64,000 nucleotides of DNA. Origin: Streptomyces sp. NBC_00554. Lineage in GTDB: Bacteria; Actinomycetota; Actinomycetes; Streptomycetales; Streptomycetaceae. The stretch spans positions 372,001 through 436,000 of the forward strand of contig NZ_CP107799.1 in NCBI RefSeq assembly GCF_041431135.1. The letters run 5' to 3'. The notes under the pieces are model-generated. The model was not told where the DNA came from. It worked only from the letters and a program-made list of their open reading frames with translations, and made no database searches. The translations under genes were made by a program, and so were the position numbers. Shown piece by piece: positions 35,523 to 42,752 of this stretch; within the stretch, counting starts at the first letter, position 1, and each line of letters starts with the position of its first letter.

Positions 35523-36032
35523 ATGACTTCCGACCTCGAATCCCGTATCCGCCGGCTCGAAGACCGCGCCGCGATCAGTGACACCGTCATCCGCTACGCC
35601 GTCGCGATCGACCGCGCGGACTGGGACCTGTACGCCACCTGCTTCACGGACCCGGTGCACATCGACTTCTCTGCCGCGGGCATGCCTGCGAACGACTTCG
35701 CCCGCGACGACTTCGTCCACTTCGCCCGCGGCGGCCTCTCCGGATTCACCGCCCGCCAGCACCTGAGCCCGAACCACGTCATCGAGTTCGACGAGCACGA
35801 CCCCGACCGGGCCGTCTGCCACTCGTACATGTACGCCCAGCACTACCTGGAGGGGGCCGAAGGCGGGGACTTCTTCCTCATGCGCGGCACGTACACGAAC
35901 CACATGCGCCGTACCGCGCAGGGCTGGCGCATCGAGCGCCTCGTCCAGGGCATCGGCTGGTCCGAAGGCAACCTGAACGCCCCCGCCGAGGCAGCCGCCC
36001 GCTTCCAGGCGGCCGACGCGACCGCAGCCTGA
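35523..36032 (+). CDS. SnoaL_4-type NTF2-fold protein
   Basis: A 169-residue protein with the start of the SnoaL_4/bile-acid-dehydratase-like family: LESRIRRLEDRAAISDTVIR, YAVAIDRADWDLYATCFTDP, then FTARQHLSPNHVIEFDEHD. The Tyr/Asp/His set of true dehydratases is partly visible (YA..IDR.DW...CF). It may act as a dehydratase, isomerase or small-molecule carrier. The hydrolase gene follows after 50 bp, so they are one operon under the divergent MarR regulator. Confidence 0.82.
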   Translation: MTSDLESRIRRLEDRAAISDTVIRYAVAIDRADWDLYATCFTDPVHIDFSAAGMPANDFARDDFVHFARGGLSGFTARQHLSPNHVIEFDEHDPDRAVCHSYMYAQHYLEGAEGGDFFLMRGTYTNHMRRTAQGWRIERLVQGIGWSEGNLNAPAEAAARFQAADATAA

Positions 36033-36082
36033 ACGTCGGTGGAAGAAGCCGCCTTTTTCGCCAAGGACAGAAGGACAGAAGG

Positions 36083-37033
36083 ATGACAGCACACAGCTCC
36101 CCGGTCATCGCTCCGCCGGCCGAAGGCCCGGTATCGGGCATGGACGGCTTCTTCCACCGGTACGCCGACGTCAATGGCACACGCCTGCACTACGTTGTCG
36201 GCGGCGAGGGACCACTGGTCGTGCTGCTGCACGGCTGGCCGTACACCTGGGCGGTATGGCGCCGTCTGATGCCGCTCCTCGCCGCAGCCGGTTTCACCGT
36301 CGTCGCCCCCGACCTGCGCGGCACCGGCGATTCCGGCAAGCCCGACAGCGGCTATGCCAAGAGCGAGGTCGCCGAGGACGTCCGGCAGCTCGTGGGAAGG
36401 CTCGACCCGGCAGGCACCGGTGGCACCGGCCGGTACGACGCCGACCCCACCGGCATCAACCTGGTCGGCATGGACATCGGCGCCATGGTCGCTCACGCCT
36501 ACGCCACCGCCCACCCCCGCGAGGTCCGCCGACTCGTACTCTCCGAATCGGTGCTGCCGGGCTTCGGACTCGAAGAGCTCATGAACCCGGCCACCGGCGG
36601 CTACTGGCATTTCGGCTTCCACATGCAACTCGACATCGCCGAACTGCTCACCGCCGGCAAGGAAGCCGCCTACCTCACCCCCGCTTGGGCCATCGGCTCC
36701 CCCGCCGGCGGCCTCACCGACGCCGACCGCGCCGAGTTCCTCCGGCACTACGCCGCCCCCGGCGGCATGCGCGGCGGATTCCAGCACTACGCCACCCTGT
36801 TGGAGGACGGCCGGGCCATCCGCGCGGCGAGCACCACCAGACTGCCCATGCCCGTCCTCGTCCTCAACGCCGTTCTGGGCCTGCCGCAATCACCGCTCCT
36901 CGAAGGCGTCCGCCAGTTCGCCGACGACGTCCGGGCCGCCCTCGTCCCCGACAGCGGCCACGCCTACCCCGCCGACAACCCCGCCTGGGTCGCGCACAGA
37001 CTCGCCGCCTTCTTCGCCGCCCCTGCGGCTTGA
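36083..37033 (+). CDS. Alpha/beta hydrolase, epoxide-hydrolase/dehalogenase-like
   Basis: A 316-residue enzyme. VVLLHGWPYTWAVWRRLMP is the HGxP oxyanion motif typical of epoxide hydrolases; the nucleophile is the Asp of NLVGMDIGAMVAHAYA, not Ser, as in epoxide hydrolases and haloalkane dehalogenases. The general base is the His of PDSGHAYPAD. The cap domain lies between. It follows the NTF2-like gene, and both probably act on one aromatic or cyclic substrate sensed by MarR. Confidence 0.88.
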   Translation: MTAHSSPVIAPPAEGPVSGMDGFFHRYADVNGTRLHYVVGGEGPLVVLLHGWPYTWAVWRRLMPLLAAAGFTVVAPDLRGTGDSGKPDSGYAKSEVAEDVRQLVGRLDPAGTGGTGRYDADPTGINLVGMDIGAMVAHAYATAHPREVRRLVLSESVLPGFGLEELMNPATGGYWHFGFHMQLDIAELLTAGKEAAYLTPAWAIGSPAGGLTDADRAEFLRHYAAPGGMRGGFQHYATLLEDGRAIRAASTTRLPMPVLVLNAVLGLPQSPLLEGVRQFADDVRAALVPDSGHAYPADNPAWVAHRLAAFFAAPAA

Positions 37034-37100
37034 ACGCCGACCGCGGTTCCGCGACACCCGGCTGATCCGCTGCACCTGCCAGGGCTCATTCCGGTGCCCT

Positions 37101-37135
37101 GCCCGTCCGGTCATGCGGACCGGATGGCAACGGGC
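37101..37135 (+). terminator. Hairpin behind the hydrolase operon
   Basis: TCCGGTC (37106-37112) pairs with GACCGGA (37118-37124) around a five-base loop; outer GCCCG and CGGGC (37101-37105, 37131-37135) extend it with a bulge. It lies ~70 bases behind the stop. Confidence 0.55.
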
Positions 37136-37296
37136 GCCTGGGACTCTGATCGTCAGACGGCCATGGGCGCCATGTGATGCCTTCAAACACGCGTACGCGC
37201 TGAACCTGCCGACCAAGAATTGCGTTGACCGAGGACGGTCACGGTGTGAGACCGTCGCCTCGGTCGGAATCAACGGCATACGTGGGACGGTGAGCG

Positions 37297-38595
37297 GTGG
37301 CTGGCTCGGACATGACCCGTGACCTTCAAATGGAGGAGAACTCGTCCGATCCGCCGCTGTGGACAGCGGACTTCCGGCTGTTCTTCACCGCCCGCACCAC
37401 CTCTCTACTCGGCGACGCCATGCTCCCCGTCGCGATCACCGCCGCCGTTATCCGCGCCGGATACGGGGCGAGTGGGGTGGGCTACGCCCTCGCCGCGCTC
37501 GTAGCGCCATTCGCAGCATTGATCATCTTTGGCGGGGTGATGTCCGACCGCTTCGGCGCTCGGCGGCTGATGGTCGTCTCGGACGCAGCCCGGTTCTGCT
37601 CTCAGGGAGTGCTCGCGCTGCTGTTCCTGCTGGGTACGCCGCAGTTGTGGCAGATCCTGGTGCTGCTGGCCCTGATCGGGGCGGGCAGCGCAATCTTCCA
37701 GCCGGGAGTCGCCAGCATCACCCCGCTCATAGCCCAGGACGTACAGAAGGCCAACGCCACCCTCCGTATCTCGGAGTCTGTCACCGTCGTCATCGGACCG
37801 TCGCTGGCCGGCCTCCTGCTGGTGATCTCCTCACCTGCGGCGGTGGTCGCCCTCGACGCTTTGACCTATGCGGCCAGCGGCGCCTGCCTGATCCTGATTC
37901 GCTCGGTCCCGATGGGCCCGGCCGAGCGGCACAGCGAATCGTCGTTCCGGGCCGATCTCGTCGAGGGATGGCAGGAGTTCCGGGCCAGGACCTGGCTGTG
38001 GAGCGTCATCGTCGTCTTCATGCTCTGGCAGCTTGCCGGTGCCGGCCCCGCTATGACGCTCGGCAACAGCACGCTCGTCACCGACCACGGAGCATCCGTG
38101 TTCGGCCTGGTCATGTCGTCCCTCGGAGCGGGAAGCGTGCTGGGCGGGCTCATCGCGATCAGGCTCCGTCCGCGGTATCCGCTCCGCGCCGGCGCCCTCT
38201 CCATGCCCCTTTGGGCGTTCATGCCGTTGGGTGTCGCGCTCGACCTTCCCGCACCGCTCATCGCCGGGTGCTACGGAGTGAGCGGCGTGGGCATGGCCTT
38301 CTGGATCGTCATGTTCCACACGAGCGTGCAGACCCACATCCCTCAGGACGTCCTCGGCCGGGTACACGCGTACGACGCGGCCGGCTCGCTGGTGATGAAG
38401 CCCGTCGGGCAGGCGGTGGCCGGGCCGCTCGCGCTCGTCACCGGGGCCGTGCCACTGCTGTACGTGTCCACGTCCATGGCGCTCGTCGCCTGCGCCCTGC
38501 TGCTGGCGATCCCGGCCGTACGCGGCCTGAAGAGCGTAAAGCGCCAGGAGTTGTCTTCAAATGTCACGCGCACATCAGGAGCGATGCGAGAGTGA
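37297..38595 (+). CDS. MFS transporter, MFS_3 (EntS-like) type
   Basis: A 432-residue, 12-segment exporter: WTADFRLFFTARTTSLLGDA is the MFS_3 N-terminus, GVMSDRFGARRLMVVSDAAR the loop 2-3 motif. GTG at 37297, ATG at 37312 and ATG at 37330 are all possible starts. The last ~12 residues (SSNVTRTSGAMRE) are encoded by the antisense of an IS5 transposase relic, so the original stop has been lost and replaced. The transport core is complete and probably works. No partner regulator. Confidence 0.85.
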   Translation: MAGSDMTRDLQMEENSSDPPLWTADFRLFFTARTTSLLGDAMLPVAITAAVIRAGYGASGVGYALAALVAPFAALIIFGGVMSDRFGARRLMVVSDAARFCSQGVLALLFLLGTPQLWQILVLLALIGAGSAIFQPGVASITPLIAQDVQKANATLRISESVTVVIGPSLAGLLLVISSPAAVVALDALTYAASGACLILIRSVPMGPAERHSESSFRADLVEGWQEFRARTWLWSVIVVFMLWQLAGAGPAMTLGNSTLVTDHGASVFGLVMSSLGAGSVLGGLIAIRLRPRYPLRAGALSMPLWAFMPLGVALDLPAPLIAGCYGVSGVGMAFWIVMFHTSVQTHIPQDVLGRVHAYDAAGSLVMKPVGQAVAGPLALVTGAVPLLYVSTSMALVACALLLAIPAVRGLKSVKRQELSSNVTRTSGAMRE

Positions 38596-38800
38596 CGGCT
38601 GCTCGGTAGGACTTGGCGGACTTGCCATAGCGGGTGGCGATGCCGCGCCATTGCTTCAGGCGGTTGAAGCACCCTTCCACCACGTTGCGACGCTCGTAGA
38701 GCCGCTCGCCGTAGGCCGGCGGGCCCGCCCCGTTGCCGCGCCGGAGCCGGTTGCGGACCTGATCGGCGCCGACCAGGTCCTCGCCTTTCGCAATGCGTGA
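38564..38800 (-). pseudogene. IS5-family transposase C-terminal fragment
   Basis: The minus strand encodes KGEDLVGADQVRNRLRRGNG, then YERRNVVEGCFNRLKQW and RGIATRYGKSAKSYRAAVTL ending LASLLMCA. This is the C-terminal third of an IS5-group transposase, related to but distinct from the fragment at 30129. Its stop-proximal end overlaps the MFS gene on the opposite strand. Confidence 0.8.
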
Positions 38801-38885
38801 TGCCGCCGAGCGCGGCGAACCGGCCGACAACACCGGTCAGGATTCAAGAAGCAATCGCGGCCGGGGCTCCCCTAGCGTGAATGCC

Positions 38886-39497
38886 ATGACCTCCATCGAC
38901 TGCATCACCCTTGAAGTGGCCGACCCAGTGGCCGCCGAGCACTTCTACTCGGACGCCTTCGGCCTGGGCAAACAGGTGCGCCTGCGGGCCACGGAGGTAC
39001 CGACCTCCGGCTTCCGCGGGTTCACGGTCTCGCTCGTGGTGTCCCAGCCGTCGATCGTCAACGGCCTCGTCGGCGCCGCCCTGGACGCCGGCGCCACCAC
39101 GCTGAAGCCCGCCAAGAAGTCGTTCTGGGGCTACGGCGGCGTCGTACAGGCCCCGGACGGAACGATCTGGCAGATCGCCAGCTCCTCGAAGAAGGACTCC
39201 GGCCCGGACAGCCGACAGATCGACGAGATCGTTCTGCTGCTTGGCGTCTCGGACATGGCCGCGAGCAAGCGGTTCTATGTCGACCGTGGTCTCACCGTGG
39301 CGAAGAGCTTCGGCAGCAAGTACGTCGAGTTCGACTCCTCGTCGAGCCCCGTCAAGCTTTCCCTGTACGGGCGTAGCGGCCTGGCCAAGGTCGCCGGCGT
39401 GCCGCCGGAGGGCACTGGATCGCATCGGCTCGCAATCGGCAGCGACGCCGGGCCCTTCACCGACCCGGACGGATTCGCCTGGGAGACACTGGCGTGA
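38886..39497 (+). CDS. VOC-family (glyoxalase-like) protein, two modules
   Basis: A 203-residue protein with two paired beta-alpha-beta modules: ITLEVADPVAAEHFYSDAFG at the N-terminus and LLLGVSDMAASKRFYVDRGL in the second half, each ending with DGTIWQIA or DPDGFAWETL. This is the vicinal-oxygen-chelate fold used in glyoxalases, dioxygenases and antibiotic-binding proteins. A GTG nine bases upstream is an alternative start. Confidence 0.87.
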   Translation: MTSIDCITLEVADPVAAEHFYSDAFGLGKQVRLRATEVPTSGFRGFTVSLVVSQPSIVNGLVGAALDAGATTLKPAKKSFWGYGGVVQAPDGTIWQIASSSKKDSGPDSRQIDEIVLLLGVSDMAASKRFYVDRGLTVAKSFGSKYVEFDSSSSPVKLSLYGRSGLAKVAGVPPEGTGSHRLAIGSDAGPFTDPDGFAWETLA

Positions 39498-39590
39498 GGC
39501 TCCGACATGAGCCTCGGAAGCCCAGCGGTCGGCCTCAGAAGGCGTGAGTGCCGACGGGCTGCCACTCAGCTCACCGACCGGCTTCGTACG

Positions 39591-40403
39591 TCACTTGCGC
39601 AGCCAGTAGCCGGCCCCGTTCCGCCAAGCGGTGAACAGGCCCTTCTCGCCCAGGACTTCGACGGCCTCGGCGGGGGCCGGCGAGCGGCGCCGATACAGGA
39701 GGAGCAGGAGATCCGTAAGCGGGCCGCGTACCGTGGCGGTCGACTGCTTGTGCGTGCGGCTCCATGTGATGGGTTCGCCCGTGAGGTCGATCAGCCACTC
39801 CCCCGTCCCCTCGGGGGCATCGGTGGCATGGATGTGGAGGGTGCGGTCGGGGCCGAGCAGATCGCGCCGTGCTGAATCCGACTCGTAGGCCTGCGGCAAG
39901 GTGCTGAACTCGACCCACTCGTCGAGGCCGTCGAACGCGACGTCCGCGTCGAGGATGAACGTCCCGCCGACCGCAGCGGTCGCGTCGAAACGGTGCACGA
40001 CGGTTTCGTACGTCATGCGGCGCGCCCAGAAGTGCGGGGTGCCGCCCGGGGCCACTGTCCACACCGGGACCTCCGAACCCGTCGCCCGCAGTGTGTCCGC
40101 GAGCAGGGCGGCTCCCTCCGTGAGCCAGTCGGCCAGCGCGGCAAGGTCGTCGTCCGCGTCGGGTGTGACGTCGTTGACCTGCTCGTCCGAGACGGGCTCG
40201 GTGGCCCGGGTCCGTACGACCGTCTCGGCCCAGCGGTGCGCGCCGCCGACGTGGCGCAGCAACTGGGCGAGGGTCCAGCCGGGGCAGCCGGGTACGGACG
40301 CGGTGGCGTCCGCGCCTTCGACGGCCGAGGTCAGCCGGGCGGTCTGGTCGATGATTCGGGCGGCATATCGGTCGTGGACCGGGCTGGGGCTCGGACGCGT
40401 CAT
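39591..40403 (-). CDS. Maleylpyruvate-isomerase-family (mycothiol-dependent type) protein
   Basis: A 270-residue protein of the DinB-like/MDMPI family common in actinobacteria. The N-terminal helix bundle has VPGCPGWTLAQLLRHVGGAH, where the His lies at the metal-site position, and HFWARRMTYETVVHRFDA provides the other ligands. The C-terminal domain ends GPLTDLLLLLYRRR, also typical. True members isomerise maleylpyruvate with mycothiol; most, like this one, have no assigned substrate. Confidence 0.85.
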   Translation of the reverse strand: MTRPSPSPVHDRYAARIIDQTARLTSAVEGADATASVPGCPGWTLAQLLRHVGGAHRWAETVVRTRATEPVSDEQVNDVTPDADDDLAALADWLTEGAALLADTLRATGSEVPVWTVAPGGTPHFWARRMTYETVVHRFDATAAVGGTFILDADVAFDGLDEWVEFSTLPQAYESDSARRDLLGPDRTLHIHATDAPEGTGEWLIDLTGEPITWSRTHKQSTATVRGPLTDLLLLLYRRRSPAPAEAVEVLGEKGLFTAWRNGAGYWLRK

Positions 40404-40496
40404 GACGTCACGGTAGACAACGGGGTGCAGTCCCCGGTGGACGGTGGAGCGGCCGGCGCACAGCGCGGGTGCTCCACCGCCGTCGGTCGAGGCGTG

Positions 40497-42359
40497 TCAC
40501 CCACCCGCCGCGGTGATGGCGCCCAGAGCGCTGGCCTGCGTGCGCCAGTCGGTCTGATTGGGGCTGGTGCCGGCCCAGCGTTCGCCGAGTGCGTTGAGGG
40601 AGGTGCGGTCGTTCGCCCAGATCGTGTCCGACTGCTTCTGGATGTACGACGTGTAGGCGGTGGATCCGGTGGCCTTGGCGAGTTCGCGGAAGTGGCGCAT
40701 GAAGATGCCCTTGAACTGCTTCTGGTTGTCGTCGCAGGCCGCTGAGCCGACGTCGCAGGATTCGGTGAGCACACCGTTCCTGGTGAGCTGCGAGCTGCTC
40801 ATCGCGGCGTCGGCCAGGGTTCGGGCGGTGGTGAGCAGCGAGGTGTCCCCGGTCGCTTTCGACAGCTCGAGGAACCCGCCGATGGCCAGTCCCTGGTTGT
40901 AACTCCACACGGTGCTGCCGTTGTTGGCGCAGGCCGAGGTCAGTCCGTCGTTCACCAGTCCCGCGGAGTTGATCATGCCGCTGGACTTGTACCAGGCGGC
41001 GGCTGTCTTGGCGCGCTGGAGCCAGACGGTGTCGCCGGAGATGCGCTGGTGCAGAGCCGCGGTCAGCCAGAGGTACTGCCCGTTCGTCACCGCGTTCTTG
41101 TACGTGCGCTCGCGGTCCCACCACACGCCGCCGCCACAGGTGCTGGGGTCCCAGTACCCCTGGACGTAGTTGGCGATGGTGACCGCCATGTTCAGATAGC
41201 GGGCGTCGCCGGTGTAGTCGTACGCGTCCAGCCAGGCGATGGCCCACCAGCCCGCGTCGTCGATGGCCCGGCTGGTGAAGTTGCCCTCGATCGCGTCCGA
41301 ACTGCGCACGCCCGCGGGGAAGATGCCCTTGTTCTGGTCGAAGGTACGCGCGATCACCCAGTCGTAGTCGTGCGTGCCGGAGGTCTTGGCGTAGTCGATG
41401 AGGGCGGTGAGGGTCGCGGCGGAGTTCCACCAACTGCTCTTCCACCAGCCTTCGTACGGGTCGTACGACGCCATCAGCGCGTCCGCAGCCGCACGGCCCC
41501 TGGTCGGAGCGGGGCGGACCCAGGCTGTGCAACTGCCCTCGTTGTGGCCGGCTTCCCGCCCGCAGGCGCGGACCGCGCCGCCGTACAGGAGACCGCGCGG
41601 GTCGCGGGTGGCGAACATCTTGGTGCGGGTCGCGGTGGAACCGGACGGTGTGCCGGTGCGGCCGAGCGAGGACCCGTCCGGCCAGCTCGTCCCGCCGTTC
41701 CAGGAACGGTCGAGCCAGATCTCGTCGCCGGCGCCGCCGCCCTCGATGCTGCCCCAGGCCATGGAGTTCTTCTGGTCGACGTGCAGCCGGACCGTGCGCC
41801 CGTAGATGGTGGTCGACGGCACCGGCTGGTCGTCACCGGCCGCCTGGCCGGGGTCGGTTCCGTCGCAGAGCGTGTCGCAGACGGTCGGGTACACCCAGTT
41901 CGTGCAGCCCACCGTGTTCGCGTCGCCGCAGGCGCGGACCAGACCGCGTTTGCGGTTGCCGGGGTCGGTGATGTTGTACATCAGCGTTCTGGTGCCGGTC
42001 CACGTGCCGGGAACGCTCGCCTTGCCCAGCAGTCCGTCCCAGGTGGTCCCGCCGTCCCAGGACCGGTCGATCCAGACCGAGTCCCCGGCCGTGCCGCCGT
42101 CGATGCTGGCCCACGCCATGTCGTCGGCGTCGGAGACATGGAGTTTCAGCTGACGGCCGTTCAGGTCCTTGGTGGGCACCGGGAAGGTGTCCTGCCGGGC
42201 CAGCGAGGGATCACGTGTGTCGCAGTACAGGGCGCACACCGTGGTGGCCGCGGAAGCCGGCGTCGACAGGGGGATCAGTGTCGCGGCGGCGACCACGGTC
42301 GCGAGGAGCAGTCCGACCAGCCGTCGTCTGACAACGTTGTCTCCTTGCAGGTCCGTCAT
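40497..42359 (-). CDS. Secreted GH76 alpha-1,6-mannanase-like enzyme with tandem N-terminal modules
   Basis: A 620-residue exported enzyme. Signal peptide to ASA-37. Residues 39-158 and 159-283 are two copies of one module: (T)VC-x3-C, a DxxDPxxA stretch, PVP, GR, LHV, MAW.SI.GG..GD..W.DRSW.GGT.W, ending with RACG...C...WV. The catalytic (alpha/alpha)6 domain covers ~285-620; its GH76 Asp pair is AIDDAGWWAIAWLDA (Asp367, Asp368). GH76 enzymes cut alpha-1,6-mannan backbones of fungal walls or mycobacterial lipoglycans. The start follows GGAGTGAGG. It is divergent from the GH78 gene. Confidence 0.9.
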   Translation of the reverse strand: MTDLQGDNVVRRRLVGLLLATVVAAATLIPLSTPASAATTVCALYCDTRDPSLARQDTFPVPTKDLNGRQLKLHVSDADDMAWASIDGGTAGDSVWIDRSWDGGTTWDGLLGKASVPGTWTGTRTLMYNITDPGNRKRGLVRACGDANTVGCTNWVYPTVCDTLCDGTDPGQAAGDDQPVPSTTIYGRTVRLHVDQKNSMAWGSIEGGGAGDEIWLDRSWNGGTSWPDGSSLGRTGTPSGSTATRTKMFATRDPRGLLYGGAVRACGREAGHNEGSCTAWVRPAPTRGRAAADALMASYDPYEGWWKSSWWNSAATLTALIDYAKTSGTHDYDWVIARTFDQNKGIFPAGVRSSDAIEGNFTSRAIDDAGWWAIAWLDAYDYTGDARYLNMAVTIANYVQGYWDPSTCGGGVWWDRERTYKNAVTNGQYLWLTAALHQRISGDTVWLQRAKTAAAWYKSSGMINSAGLVNDGLTSACANNGSTVWSYNQGLAIGGFLELSKATGDTSLLTTARTLADAAMSSSQLTRNGVLTESCDVGSAACDDNQKQFKGIFMRHFRELAKATGSTAYTSYIQKQSDTIWANDRTSLNALGERWAGTSPNQTDWRTQASALGAITAAGG

Positions 42360-42653
42360 CGAAATCGCCTCACTCCTGGGTGGGATGGGGACACCAACGA
42401 GCACACAGCGTCGGTCACTTGACGGCCTCGCCGGCCAGCCGTGACAAACACTGGTCCATACCTGTCTCGGAGGCAGTGAACCGCCCTGGCAAGTCCCTGT
42501 CAATGACGTGAGGCGCATTCATTCCCGCCTTGAAACGTGACACACGCAGCGGGTTGACACCCCATTCACGACCCCCCATCATCGGTGCAACTTCGGCGAG
42601 CCGCCTCGCACAATCCCTTGCGCAATGAGCTTCACTCGCCGCGACGATCGAAT

Positions 42654-42665
42654 TGAATCGATTCA
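42654..42665. promoter_or_regulatory. LacI-type palindrome in the GH76/GH78 divergent promoter
   Basis: TGAATCGATTCA is a perfect 12-bp palindrome with the central CG usual for LacI-family operators. It sits in the 393-bp gap 42360-42752, 87 bases ahead of the GH78 start. A second palindrome, TTGCGCAA, is at 42618-42625. The nearest LacI gene is at 50833; the link is inference. The gap holds no gene. Confidence 0.5.
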
Positions 42666-42752
42666 TTTATGATCCACTTCGGCCTTCGCACCAACCGAGC
42701 GTCAACCGAAAACCCTCTCCCCCACCTGGCAGTACCAACCCGGGAGGCAACC

